DNA of 64,000 nucleotides, from positions 3,082,501 through 3,146,500 of the forward strand of contig CP048469.1 in assembly GCA_025559845.1 (NCBI GenBank), written 5' to 3'. The notes under the pieces are model-generated. The model was given only the letters and a program-made list of their open reading frames with translations. It was not told the origin of the DNA and did not search any database. This document shows positions 53,501 through 61,736 of this stretch, piece by piece. Position 1 is the stretch's first letter, and every line of letters begins with the position of its first letter. A program made the translations under genes and the position numbers. The stretch comes from Agrobacterium tumefaciens. Lineage in GTDB: Bacteria > Pseudomonadota > Alphaproteobacteria > Rhizobiales > Rhizobiaceae.

Positions 53501-53565
53501 TCTCCATGAAGGTTCCGCTCAAGGTGGATGCGCGAGCCGCCAGCAACTGGGACGAGGCACACTAA
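50563..53565 (+). CDS. polA: DNA polymerase I
   Basis: About 997-1000 residues (ATG 50563 or 50572). 5'-3' exonuclease domain (~1-300; FLVDGSGFIFRAFHA, TVISSDKDLMQL), Ala/Pro-rich linker (~310-360), 3'-5' exonuclease with intact FDTETTSLD (~400) and the polymerase domain (~600-1000): SADYSQIELRVLAH (motif A), RRRAKAINFGIIYG (motif B) and LQVHDELIFEV (motif C). All three activities look intact. Removes RNA primers and fills gaps. Confidence 0.97.
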   Translation: MLPMKKGDHLFLVDGSGFIFRAFHAIPPLNRKSDGLPVNAVSGFCNMLWKLLKDARNTDVGVTPTHFAVIFDYSSKTFRNELYDQYKANRSAPPEDLVPQFGLIREATRAFNLPCIETEGFEADDIIATYARQAEAIGADVTIISSDKDLMQLVTANVHMYDAMKDKQIGIPDVVEKWGVPPEKMIDLQAMTGDSTDNVPGIPGIGPKTAAQLLEEYGDLDTLLSRAGEIKQQKRRENIIANADLARISRQLVALRTDVPLDQSLEQLVLEPQNGPKLIAFLKAMEFTTLTRRVAEATDTDASSVDAADVAVQRGDEAHGPDLDNPAPAEAGVEVEAQPSSPSMPAKKVTAEGSAPAELAEARRTVFATAKINTEAYTTIRDIRELDRWIAAAREAGIVAFDTETTSLDPMQAELVGFSLAIADNGKDASGTDIRAAYVPLTHKTGSGGDLFSDGIKLVEGQIPAAEAMDRLKSLLEDPSVLKIAQNLKYDYLLMKRHGVVMQSFDDTMLISYVLEAGKATHGMDSLSERWLGHTPIAYKDVAGSGKSGVTFDFVDISKATTYAAEDADVTLRLWMVLKPRLVAEGLTKVYERLERPLVPVLAHMEERGITVDRQILSRLSGELAQKAAAFEEEIYELAGERFNVGSPKQLGDILFGKMGLPGGSKTKTGQWSTSAQVLEDLAAEGVELPRKIVDWRQLTKLKSTYTDALPGYIHQDTRRVHTSYALASTTTGRLSSSEPNLQNIPVRTAEGRKIRTAFISTPGHKLLSADYSQIELRVLAHVADIPQLRSAFENGIDIHAMTASEMFGVPVEDMPSEVRRRAKAINFGIIYGISAFGLANQLSIARSEAGEYIKKYFERFPGIRDYMEQTKAFARDNGYVETIFGRRAYYPEIRSSNPSVKAFNERAAINAPIQGSAADIIRRAMVRMDGALVEAGLAEQARMLLQVHDELIFEVEDQAVEATLKAVTHTMENAAMPAISMKVPLKVDARAASNWDEAH

Positions 53566-53695
53566 GGTCAGAAGGGGGTTCCAGCTCACTTGGCGCGTAT
53601 AGCGCGCCAAGTTCTAACTACCCACAAACCGCGTTTTTACTGTCATCGAACTGTCGTACGGCGAAGTTACGGAGATTCCCATATTGGGGGGCTTC

Positions 53696-54415
53696 ATGCA
53701 CGCGCGATTCGTTTCCAGGGAACTCGAACGTCTTTCGACTGCCCGTCATGACGCTCCGCCCCGACATACGGGCACCCGGTTCAACGCCGAAGGCGAGTTT
53801 TTGCCGGAACCCGGCAACACCATCGTTTGCCATCTTGTGCAGGGTTCGGCGTCACAAAGCGCCGTAGTCGCGACCCGGCAACGTTTCCTGGATATGCCGG
53901 AAGCCGGTAATCTGGCTTTCACACCGGTCTCCAGCTTTCATATGACGGTGTTCCAGGGGATCATCGAGTACAGGCGCATGTGGCCCTACTGGCCAAAAGA
54001 AATGCCGCTGACGGCCTCGATCGACGCCATGACGGAGTATTATCTCGAGCGCCTCTCCGTGTTTTCGGCGCTTCCCGACTTCGCAATGCAGATCACCGGT
54101 TTGCGACCGACCGGCCTTGTGTTGAAGGGAAAAACTGCAGAGGATGACCGGGCCTTGGCGCTTTGGCGTAATACGTTTGCCAAAGCCTTTGGATATCGCC
54201 ATCCGGATCACGACAAATACGAATTCCACCTCACGCTCGCCTACGTCGTGCGCTGGTTCGATCCCGTCTGTCTGCCCCGCTGGCAGGCGATGATGGATGA
54301 GGAAGTCGAAAAACTGCGCGATAGCGTTCCTGTGATCGAGCTGCAACCACCTGCTTTCTGTGAATTTCGGGATATGAACCACTTCAAAGAGCTCATCGTC
54401 TTCGATAAAGCATGA
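53696..54415 (+). CDS. DUF1868 protein, 2H phosphoesterase-like
   Basis: 239 residues. Two His-x-Thr/Ser-type motifs typical of the 2H superfamily: SFHMTVFQG (~83) and EFHLTLAYV (~180). DUF1868 proteins are thought to act on cyclic or 2',3'-linked RNA phosphates; no substrate is known. ATG 53696 after GGGGGG is preferred to a TTG 12 nt earlier. The 130 bp before it carry a polA 3' dyad (CTTGGCGCG/CGCGCCAAG near 53588) without a T tract. Confidence 0.78.
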   Translation: MHARFVSRELERLSTARHDAPPRHTGTRFNAEGEFLPEPGNTIVCHLVQGSASQSAVVATRQRFLDMPEAGNLAFTPVSSFHMTVFQGIIEYRRMWPYWPKEMPLTASIDAMTEYYLERLSVFSALPDFAMQITGLRPTGLVLKGKTAEDDRALALWRNTFAKAFGYRHPDHDKYEFHLTLAYVVRWFDPVCLPRWQAMMDEEVEKLRDSVPVIELQPPAFCEFRDMNHFKELIVFDKA

Positions 54416-54606
54416 CACGTGATTTGCGGTGCACTTCTTTGGCCGCGCTTCGGATTCTGCTGAATCTGAAAAAATGTGCGTTAGGGCTGGTCAAACCCCG
54501 TTTTGGCATGTATAAGCGCGCCAAATTTCCGATATCGAGACACCCGACATTCGGCCTTTGGTTCTGGCCGGTTCCGTTGTTTCGCCGCTAAAGTGGAGTA
54601 ACAAAA

Positions 54607-54792
54607 ATGGCAGTACCAAAAAGAAAAACAAGCCCGTCCAAGCGCGGTATGCGCCGTTCGGCTGATGGCCTCACGGCTGCGACCTACGTTGAGGACAAGA
54701 ATTCCGGCGAACTGCGTCGCCCGCACCATATCGATCTGAAGACCGGTATGTACCGTGGCCGTCAGGTTCTGACGCCAAAGGAAAGCGCATAA
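54607..54792 (+). CDS. rpmF: Ribosomal protein L32
   Basis: 61 residues, whole L32: [17 protein letters not shown] at the N-terminus, conserved [17 protein letters not shown] at the C-terminus. No zinc Cys pair, the usual proteobacterial C- form. SD GGAGT 9 nt before ATG. The 190 bp upstream contain only its promoter region. Confidence 0.97.
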   Translation: MAVPKRKTSPSKRGMRRSADGLTAATYVEDKNSGELRRPHHIDLKTGMYRGRQVLTPKESA

Positions 54793-54816
54793 GCTTTTCA
54801 GCTTCTGCAATTCTTT

Positions 54817-54849
54817 GAAAACCGGTCCTTGTGGCCGGTTTTTGTTTTT
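54817..54849 (+). terminator. Terminator of rpmF
   Basis: AAAACCGG and CCGGTTTT arms around TCCTTGTGG, then TTTGTTTTTGG (54817-54849), 25 nt after the stop. Confidence 0.85.
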
Positions 54850-54942
54850 GGCTCAGGCCACTCCCTTGGAAAAGTCCCGCACACCTCCTAAAATCCGTTT
54901 TGGAGGTAGGGCGTAAAGTCCGAATTGGGAGGGTGGCAGCCG

Positions 54943-56769
54943 TTGAGATACCGCTGGATACTGGTGGTGCTTGTTTGTCTTGGTTTCGGTTATGGCGCCG
55001 TCACCAAAGGCAGCGACATGATCGCCGAACGTTACTTCGGCGAAGTGGCCGATCAGGGCCGCACCACCCTCAGACTTGCTGTGTCCGCCCTCGGTGGGCT
55101 TCTCAGTCGCTACGAGCCCTTGCCGGCGCTCATTGCCGATCACGATGATATCGAAGAACTCGTCGCCCATCCTCAGGATCAGGCATTGCGTCAGCGCGCG
55201 AATGTCTACCTAAAGTCCATCAACACCCTGCTGGAATCCTCCGACATCTACATCATGACGCTCGACGGCGAGACGATTGCCGCCAGCAACTATGATGGCC
55301 CGGCGAGCTTTGTCGGACAGAACTTCAGCTACCGCCCCTATTTTCAGGATGCGGCCAAGGGTTTGCAGTCCCGCTTCTTTGCGCTCGGCACAACCTCCAA
55401 CAAGCGCGGATATTATTTTTCGGCTCCCATTCTGTTCGATGAGGACATCAAAGGTGTTATCGTCTTCAAGGTGGATATCGAGGGTATCGAAGCATCCTTC
55501 GGTGATGGCGAAAATCGTATTCTCGTGTCCGATCCTGAAGGCATCATCTTCATGACCGGTACGCCGCAATGGCTCTATTCCAGCTTGATGCCCCTCACGC
55601 CGGAACGTTTGGCACGCACCACAACGTCGCGTCGCTACGCCGATGCCGAGTTGAGAGAGTTGCCGTTGCGGACCGGCAGCTTTGGCGAACACCAGCTTTT
55701 GACCATTCGTCAAAACGATGGCGAGAGAGAATACCTGGTTTTGTCGCAGGCGATGGCGGATGCAGGCTGGACCGTAAATGTGCTGATCGACACGGGCTCT
55801 TTGCGCACGCAGGTTCAGACAACGATGATTGCCGTCATTCTCTGCCTTTGCCTTGCAGTAGCGCTGCTTGCAGCCATGTTGCAGAGACGTCGGCGTCTAC
55901 GAGAGCGGCTTGTTCACCAGGCAGAAGCCCAGGCCGAGCTTGAGCGCCGGGTTGAGGAGCGCACTGCCGATCTTGCTCGCGTCAATCGCGAGATTGAACA
56001 CGAGGTTGCCGAGCGTCGTCAGACCGAGAAGCAGCTCCGAAAGATGCAGAATGATCTTGTTCAGGCTGGCAAGCTTGCTGCCCTTGGCCAGATGTCAGCC
56101 GCCCTGTCGCATGAGATCAATCAGCCGCTTGCTGCCGCCAAGAACTACGCGGAAAGCGCGGCACTTCTCGTTGAACGGGGCAGGGTGGGCGAGGTGACTG
56201 AAAACCTCAAACGTATTTCGGGACTGATTGATCGCATGGCATCGATCAGTCGGCATCTGCGTAACTTTGCGCGCAAACCCAACGAAAAAACCACAGCAGT
56301 CGCCCTGGATGCTGTTCTTCGCGATACGCTTGAAATCGTTGGTGCGCGTTTGAAGGCTGCGGATGCCGTGCTAGACATCGATCTCGGCGACATCCCGCTT
56401 GCGGTAAAGGCAGGTCCGGTGCGCTTGCAGCAGGTTCTCGTCAATATCATCTCCAATGCCGCAGATGCGGTCGAGGGAAGAAAGGATCGCAAGATCGCAT
56501 TGCAAGCCCGGCTGAACGGTTCAACGGTATCGATCTTCATCCGTGACCATGGACCGGGTGTTCCGCCGGCAATCTCTGAGCGTATCTTCGACCCGTTCTT
56601 CACGACGAAGGGGGTGGGGCGCGGTTTGGGGCTTGGACTTTCCATATCCTATAACATCATCAAGGATTTTGGCGGCCAGCTTCGCGTCCGCAACCATGAT
56701 GGCGGTGGAGCGGAATTTGAAATCACCTTGCCTGTTGCCGTTTCTGCTGTGGAGGTTGCTGCGGAATGA
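54943..56769 (+). CDS. dctB: C4-dicarboxylate-type sensor histidine kinase DctB
   Basis: About 608 residues from a TTG start at 54943 (MRYRWILVVL), with GGGAGG 10 nt before it; a TTG at 54925 is also possible. One TM helix at the N-terminus, a periplasmic double Cache sensor (~30-275), second TM (~285-305), a coiled coil (~310-375), then HisKA with the phospho-His in ALSHEINQPLAAAKN and HATPase with NIISNAADAVEG, DHGPGVP and GVGRGLGLGLSIS. The layout matches DctB, which senses dicarboxylates. Next to tct genes, so the ligand may be another carboxylate. The dctD start overlaps the stop. Confidence 0.88.
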   Translation: MRYRWILVVLVCLGFGYGAVTKGSDMIAERYFGEVADQGRTTLRLAVSALGGLLSRYEPLPALIADHDDIEELVAHPQDQALRQRANVYLKSINTLLESSDIYIMTLDGETIAASNYDGPASFVGQNFSYRPYFQDAAKGLQSRFFALGTTSNKRGYYFSAPILFDEDIKGVIVFKVDIEGIEASFGDGENRILVSDPEGIIFMTGTPQWLYSSLMPLTPERLARTTTSRRYADAELRELPLRTGSFGEHQLLTIRQNDGEREYLVLSQAMADAGWTVNVLIDTGSLRTQVQTTMIAVILCLCLAVALLAAMLQRRRRLRERLVHQAEAQAELERRVEERTADLARVNREIEHEVAERRQTEKQLRKMQNDLVQAGKLAALGQMSAALSHEINQPLAAAKNYAESAALLVERGRVGEVTENLKRISGLIDRMASISRHLRNFARKPNEKTTAVALDAVLRDTLEIVGARLKAADAVLDIDLGDIPLAVKAGPVRLQQVLVNIISNAADAVEGRKDRKIALQARLNGSTVSIFIRDHGPGVPPAISERIFDPFFTTKGVGRGLGLGLSISYNIIKDFGGQLRVRNHDGGGAEFEITLPVAVSAVEVAAE

Positions 56770-58112
56770 GTGATCCCAGGGTGCTTCTGATCGATGATGA
56801 AGAAGAGTTGCGCTTTTCAACTGCGCAAGCGCTGGAACTGTCCGGCTTCCATGTCACCATGCTCGCCAGTGCCGAACACGCGCTGGAGCTGATTGGCTAC
56901 AGCTTTGACGGCGTTGTCGTGAGCGACATTCGTATGCCCGGTATGGACGGCATGACCCTGTTGCAGAAGGTTCGCGAACTCGATCCGGAAATTCCAGTGA
57001 TTCTGATGACCGGCCATGGCGATGTGCAGCTTGCCGTCAACGCTATGCGTAACGGTGCCTATGACTTCATCGAGAAACCTTTCACGCCACAGTACCTTGC
57101 GGGTGTCATCAAGCGGGCCGAGGATCGGCGCGCACTGGTGCTCGAAAACCGCCGTCTCAAGGCCGTTGCTGGAAAACGTGACGATCTTGAAACCCGCTTG
57201 CCGGGCAGAACGCAAGTCATGGTCGATCTGCGCTATCGCATTCGTGCCATCGGCTCGACGGATGCCGATACGCTGATCGTCGGCGATACGGGCGCCGGTA
57301 AAGAAGTGGTGGCTCGGGCGCTGCATGACGTCAGCGCCAGAAGCAATCGGCCTTTCGTAGCAATCAATTGCGCCGCCTTGCCGCAAACCCTGATCGAGAG
57401 CGAGCTGTTTGGCCATGAAGCGGGCGCCTTTCCCGGTGCGCTTCGCCCCCGTTACGGCAAGTTTGAACATGCGCGCGGCGGCACGATCCTTCTCGATGAA
57501 ATCGGCTCGATGCCCTTCGAGCTACAGGGGCGCTTCCTGCGTGTGCTGCAGGAGCGAGTGATTACCCGTTTGGGGTCGAATGAAACGGTCGAACTGGATG
57601 TGCGCTTTATCGCCACCAGCAAGGTCGATCTGGAGCAGGAGGTTGCTGCCGGCCGCTTCAGGCCGGATCTGCTGTATCGTCTCAATGTCGCAACGTTGCT
57701 CGTTCCATCGCTGTCGCAGCGCAGCGCCGATATTCCGCTCCTGTTTCTGCACCTCGTGCGCGAGGCTGCGGCACGGTATGGACGAGAAGACATGGATGTT
57801 CCGCAGGATCTGCTCTCGACGATTTCCCTGCGAGAGTGGCCAGGGAACGTGCGTGAGTTGAGGAATGCTGCAGACCGCTTCGTTTTGGGTCTGGAAAGTG
57901 ATGCGACCGATGCCGTCATCTCCTATTCGGATGAGGAAAGGGGCGGGCTCGCCGCCAAGGTTGCCGCTTACGAAAAAAGCCTGATCGCCCGGGCGATCAC
58001 CGCACACCGTGGCAATCTCAAATCGGTCTACGAGAATCTCGGGATTTCGCGCAAAACGCTCTATGAAAAGATGCAGAAATACGAGCTGCACCGCCACATG
58101 ACGGAGGTGTGA
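56766..58112 (+). CDS. dctD: Sigma54-dependent response regulator DctD-like, GAFPGA variant
   Basis: 448 residues. Receiver domain (1-120; LLIDDEEELR, phospho-Asp in VSDIRMPGMDG, Lys in FIEKPF), AAA+ domain (~145-370; Walker A GDTGAGKE, Walker B GTILLDEIGSMP, arginine finger region REWPGNVRELRN) and a C-terminal Fis-type HTH (~405-445; NLKSVYENLGISRKTLYEKM). The sigma54-contact loop GAFTGA reads GAFPGA (at GHEAGAFPGALRPRYG). Overlaps dctB by ATGA. Likely drives tctCBA from the palindromes placed right after it. Confidence 0.88.
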   Translation: MSDPRVLLIDDEEELRFSTAQALELSGFHVTMLASAEHALELIGYSFDGVVVSDIRMPGMDGMTLLQKVRELDPEIPVILMTGHGDVQLAVNAMRNGAYDFIEKPFTPQYLAGVIKRAEDRRALVLENRRLKAVAGKRDDLETRLPGRTQVMVDLRYRIRAIGSTDADTLIVGDTGAGKEVVARALHDVSARSNRPFVAINCAALPQTLIESELFGHEAGAFPGALRPRYGKFEHARGGTILLDEIGSMPFELQGRFLRVLQERVITRLGSNETVELDVRFIATSKVDLEQEVAAGRFRPDLLYRLNVATLLVPSLSQRSADIPLLFLHLVREAAARYGREDMDVPQDLLSTISLREWPGNVRELRNAADRFVLGLESDATDAVISYSDEERGGLAAKVAAYEKSLIARAITAHRGNLKSVYENLGISRKTLYEKMQKYELHRHMTEV

Positions 58113-58164
58113 TGGGTGGATTTCCACCCATGCATGAGCGCTAATGGGTCGATATCCACCCATT
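58112..58164 (+). promoter_or_regulatory. Tandem palindromes between dctD and tctC (enhancer/UAS candidate)
   Basis: IR1: ATGGGTGGA-tt-TCCACCCAT (58112-58131), perfect 9-bp arms. IR2: AATGGGTcGA-ta-TCcACCCATT (58143-58164), one mismatch. Both have the half-site ATGGGT-G and centres 32 bp apart (three helical turns), as expected for paired enhancer sites of a sigma54 activator. They begin at the dctD stop codon, ~150-190 bp before tctC. I could not find a good -24/-12 sigma54 promoter between them and tctC. Confidence 0.65.
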
Positions 58165-58309
58165 ATTGCCTGATCGCGCAACAAAAGCGTGTGACGCGAC
58201 AACGCCGTCGTTGATGAATGGCCATCCCGGGCCGCAAATGAATCACCCCGGTCGCCATGGAGGAGCATGCGCGGCTGAAGTGGCGAACATTTTCATCCGG
58301 GAGGAATCG

Positions 58310-59293
58310 ATGAAAATACTGAAGACAGTCACCGGCTTTGCGGCCGCCGCTGCCGTTTCCCTTTTTGCGCTTGCCGCATCGGCCCAGACCTACCCCGAGC
58401 GCAACATCACCATGATCGTGCCGTTCGCAGCCGGTGGTCCGACCGACACGGTTGCCCGTCTCGTGGCTGAATCTATGTCGAAAGATCTCGGCCAGCAGAT
58501 CATCATCGAAAACGTCGGTGGCGCTGGCGGTACACTCGGCGCCGGACGTGTCGCAGCAGCTGATCCAGACGGTTACACGGTTCTGCTGCATCACATCGGC
58601 ATGGCAACGAGCGCCACGCTTTACCGCAAGCTCGCCTACGACACCTTGAACGCGTTCGAATATGTCGGGCTGGTAACCGAAGTGCCGATGACCATCCTGT
58701 CGCGCAAGACGCTCGAGACAAAAGATCTCAAGGGCCTGATCGAATACGCCAAGGCCAACAAGGACAAGGTGACGGTTGCCAATGCCGGTATCGGTGCGGC
58801 ATCGCATCTGTGCGGCATGCTGTTCATGAGTGCCATCGAGACGCCGCTCGTAACGGTCCCTTACAAGGGAACTGGCCCGGCGATGACGGATCTTCTTGGC
58901 GGCCAGGTCGATATCATGTGCGACCAGACCACCAACACCACCAAGCAGATCCAGGGCGGAACGGTGAAGGCTTACGCAGTGACCACCGCAAAGCGTCTGG
59001 ACGTGCTGCCGGATGTGCCGACTGCAGTCGAAGCAGGTCTGCCCAATTTCGAAGTCGGTATCTGGCACGGCGTCTACACGCCGAAAGGCACCCCGGCCGA
59101 AATCAACGAGAAGCTCTCCAAGTCGCTTCAGGTCGCATTGAAAGACCCCAACGTTGCCGCCCGCTTTGCCGAACTTGGCACGACACCTTCGCCGGAAAGC
59201 GACGCGACACCGGCAGCCCTCAAGGCGAAGCTTGAAAGCGAAATCGCCCGCTGGAAGCCGGTGATCGAATCCGCTGGCCAATACGCCGATTGA
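58310..59293 (+). CDS. tctC: Tripartite tricarboxylate transporter, periplasmic binding protein
   Basis: 327 residues, TctC/Bug family. Signal peptide (~1-26, ending ALAASAQ). Mature part begins YPERNITMIVPFAAGGPTDT, the signature carboxylate-binding loop; DKVTVANAG and VTVPYKGTGPAMTDLLGGQVD follow. Captures tri- or other carboxylates and delivers them to TctAB. SD GGGAGGAAT before ATG; longer in-frame starts run through the regulatory palindrome region and are unlikely. 98 bp before tctB. Confidence 0.92.
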   Translation: MKILKTVTGFAAAAAVSLFALAASAQTYPERNITMIVPFAAGGPTDTVARLVAESMSKDLGQQIIIENVGGAGGTLGAGRVAAADPDGYTVLLHHIGMATSATLYRKLAYDTLNAFEYVGLVTEVPMTILSRKTLETKDLKGLIEYAKANKDKVTVANAGIGAASHLCGMLFMSAIETPLVTVPYKGTGPAMTDLLGGQVDIMCDQTTNTTKQIQGGTVKAYAVTTAKRLDVLPDVPTAVEAGLPNFEVGIWHGVYTPKGTPAEINEKLSKSLQVALKDPNVAARFAELGTTPSPESDATPAALKAKLESEIARWKPVIESAGQYAD

Positions 59294-59390
59294 TCGCAAC
59301 GGATCGTGACCGGCGGTATCCGCCGCCGGTCTCTCCACGTTTCGAGAATGCGGGCGGCTTAAGACGCCTTGCTGCGGAGGGGTACATCTC

Positions 59391-59852
59391 ATGAAATCAT
59401 TTATCGTCGATCCTGCCGAAGCGCTGTGCGGTGCCATCTTCATTGGCCTCGGCGTTGCCTTCGCCTGGCAGTCCTATGAACTCGATATCGGTACGGCCTT
59501 CCGTATGGGGCCAGGCTATTTCCCGCTGCTGCTGGCACTTGTCCTGGTCGTTCTGGGGGGCGTCATCTTCCTGCGATCCACGCGTGTCAAAGGTGAGGCC
59601 ATTGGCGCCATCGCCTGGCGTGGCATTTTCTTCATTCTTCCTGCACCGGTATTTTTTGGCTTCACGGTCCGGGGGCTGGGTTTCGTTCCGGCGCTGTTTT
59701 TCAGCGCGCTCATCGCGTCATTTGCCTCACATAAGATGAGCCCGGTGATGGCCGTCCTTCTTTCAATCGGGATCACCATCTTTTCGGTTGCGGTTTTCAA
59801 CTATGGTCTTGGCCTGCCGTTCCAGCGCTTTGGCCCCTGGCTCAAATTCTGA
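59391..59852 (+). CDS. tctB: Tripartite tricarboxylate transporter, small membrane subunit
   Basis: 153 residues with four hydrophobic segments (FIGLGVAFAWQSY, YFPLLLALVLVVLGGVIFL, IFFILPAPVFFGFTV, VMAVLLSIGITIFSVAVF). GTAFRMGPGYFP between the first two is typical of TctB. Partner of TctA. Nine bp before tctA. Confidence 0.9.
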   Translation: MKSFIVDPAEALCGAIFIGLGVAFAWQSYELDIGTAFRMGPGYFPLLLALVLVVLGGVIFLRSTRVKGEAIGAIAWRGIFFILPAPVFFGFTVRGLGFVPALFFSALIASFASHKMSPVMAVLLSIGITIFSVAVFNYGLGLPFQRFGPWLKF

Positions 59853-59861
59853 GGTCTGCGC

Positions 59862-61367
59862 ATGGAACTGTTCAACAACCTCCTCCTTGGTTTCAGCACA
59901 GCCTCGTCCATCGAGAACCTGTTCTTCTGCTTGATTGGCGTATTGCTGGGCACCTTGATCGGCGTTTTGCCCGGCATTGGTGCAACAGCAACCATCGCCA
60001 TGCTGCTCCCCATAACCTTCCAGCTCGAGCCCGTGTCGTCGCTCATCATGTTGGCGGGCATCTATTATGGCGCGCAATATGGTGGATCGACCACGGCAAT
60101 CCTCATCAACATGCCGGGTGAATCATCGTCTGCGGTTACCGCCATCGATGGCTACCAGATGGCACGCAAGGGCAAGGCTGGAGCGGCGCTGGCGATTGCC
60201 GCGATCGGTTCATTTTTCGCCGGCACGGTGTCCACGTTCCTTGTGGCGATCTTCGCGCCACCGTTGACGGCAATCGCCCTGGAATTTGGCGCAGCGGAGT
60301 ATTTTTCGCTGATGGTCGTCGGTCTGGTCTCATCGATTGCCCTTGCTCATGGCTCCATCGTCAAGGCACTGGCTATGGTCGTTCTTGGCCTGCTGCTCGG
60401 TCTGGTCGGCACGGATATCTACAGTGGTGCGCCGCGATTCACCCTTGGCATTCGCGAATATGCCGATGGCCTTAATTTTGTTGCCGTGGCAGTGGGTGTC
60501 TTCGGTATCGCCGAAATCCTCCGCAACCTTGAGAACGAACATTCGCGTTCCGTTCTGATGGCCAAGGTCAGTGGTTTGTTGCCGACAAAGGAAGACTTCA
60601 AAAAGATCATCGGTCCTGTGCTGCGTGGCACGGCGATCGGTTCCGCTCTTGGCATCTTGCCTGGCGGCGGTGCAATTCTGGCAGCCTTCGCATCCTACAC
60701 GGTTGAGAAGCGTGTCTCGAAGACACCGGAGGAGTTCGGTCACGGTGCCGTTGCTGGTGTCGCAGGTCCTGAATCCGCCAACAATGCCGGCGCTCAGACG
60801 TCGTTCATTCCACTCCTGACGCTTGGTATTCCTGCCAATCCGGTTATGGCGCTGATGATTGGCGCCATGATCATTCAGGGCATCGTGCCCGGTCCGAATG
60901 TCGCAACGGAGCAGCCGGCGCTGTTCTGGGGCATCATCGCCTCGATGTGGATCGGCAATCTGATGCTGGTCATCCTGAACCTGCCGTTGATCGGTCTCTG
61001 GGTGAAACTTCTGACGGTGCCCTATTACGTGCTTTTCCCGATCATCATGGCGTTCTGCGCCATCGGGGTCTACAGCGTCAATTCCAACGTATACGATCTA
61101 TATGCTGTCGCCTTCTTCGGCTTCATCGGATACGTGCTGGTAAAACTGCGCTGCGAACCTGCGCCGCTGTTGCTGGGATTTGTCCTGGGCCCGCTTCTGG
61201 AAGAGAACCTGCGTCGCGCCATGATCCTGTCACGTGGTGATCCCTCCACTTTTGTCACCCGTCCGATCAGTGCAACCTTGCTGTTCATTGCGTTCGTCGT
61301 GTTGGTCGTGGTGTTCCTGCCAAGCGTCAAGAAGAAGCGCGAGGAAGTCTTCCAGGAGGAAAGCTGA
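59862..61367 (+). CDS. tctA: Tripartite tricarboxylate transporter, large membrane subunit
   Basis: 501 residues, about 10-12 TM segments. Conserved TctA motifs are GVLPGIGATATIAMLLP (~30-46), YGGSTTAILINMPGESSS (~70-87) and ILPGGGAILAAFASY (~265). Ion-coupled translocator driven by the proton or sodium gradient. A strong terminator lies 20 nt after the stop. Confidence 0.94.
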   Translation: MELFNNLLLGFSTASSIENLFFCLIGVLLGTLIGVLPGIGATATIAMLLPITFQLEPVSSLIMLAGIYYGAQYGGSTTAILINMPGESSSAVTAIDGYQMARKGKAGAALAIAAIGSFFAGTVSTFLVAIFAPPLTAIALEFGAAEYFSLMVVGLVSSIALAHGSIVKALAMVVLGLLLGLVGTDIYSGAPRFTLGIREYADGLNFVAVAVGVFGIAEILRNLENEHSRSVLMAKVSGLLPTKEDFKKIIGPVLRGTAIGSALGILPGGGAILAAFASYTVEKRVSKTPEEFGHGAVAGVAGPESANNAGAQTSFIPLLTLGIPANPVMALMIGAMIIQGIVPGPNVATEQPALFWGIIASMWIGNLMLVILNLPLIGLWVKLLTVPYYVLFPIIMAFCAIGVYSVNSNVYDLYAVAFFGFIGYVLVKLRCEPAPLLLGFVLGPLLEENLRRAMILSRGDPSTFVTRPISATLLFIAFVVLVVVFLPSVKKKREEVFQEES

Positions 61368-61386
61368 GCCATAGCGACTGAAATGA

Positions 61387-61419
61387 AAGCCGATGAGGGT
61401 AACCTCATCGGCTTTTTTA
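61387..61419 (+). terminator. Terminator of tctCBA
   Basis: AAGCCGATGAGG (61387-61398), loop GTAA, CCTCATCGGCTT (61403-61414), then TTTTTATTTT. Confidence 0.93.
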
Positions 61420-61511
61420 TTTTCTCGCTGTCAAATCCAGTTCAGCCATTCGAGGTTATGATTGACTTTGATGATCGCAATGCCAAGGAAGGGGAGGAAA
61501 GAGAGGTCGAC

Positions 61512-61724
61512 ATGACGTCAAACACCGAAAATCGCATCCTCGCGCTTGAGGAAACGATCGCACACCAGACGAAGACCATTGAAGAATTGTCCGATCAGCT
61601 TGCCGAGCAGTGGAAGGTGGTCGAACAGACCCGCGCCAAGCTGGACCGGCTGACAGAGAGGTTTTTGAGCCTTGAGGAACAGTCGCTGGAGGCGCCCGCC
61701 ATCACCCGACCACCGCATTACTGA
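61512..61724 (+). CDS. slyX: SlyX-family protein
   Basis: 70 residues, almost entirely coiled coil (RILALEETIAHQTKTIEELS, then DQLAEQWKVVEQTRAKLDRL), ending with the family tail RPPHY. Cytosolic; role unknown. ATG 61512 after AGAGAGGTCG is preferred to an in-frame start 129 nt upstream that overlaps the tct terminator. It lies 12 bp before the DUF924 gene. Confidence 0.88.
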   Translation: MTSNTENRILALEETIAHQTKTIEELSDQLAEQWKVVEQTRAKLDRLTERFLSLEEQSLEAPAITRPPHY

Positions 61725-61736
61725 GTGGGAGAGATA

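Noticed and set aside
58165..58309. Sigma54 promoter before tctC
   Set aside because: Candidates TGGCCATCCCGGGCC and TGGCGAACATTTTCA have wrong spacing or lack the -12 GC; the latter lies too close to the ribosome site.
58163..59443. Long open frame opposite tctC
   Set aside because: Shadow; it would run through the putative DctD site region and part of tctB.
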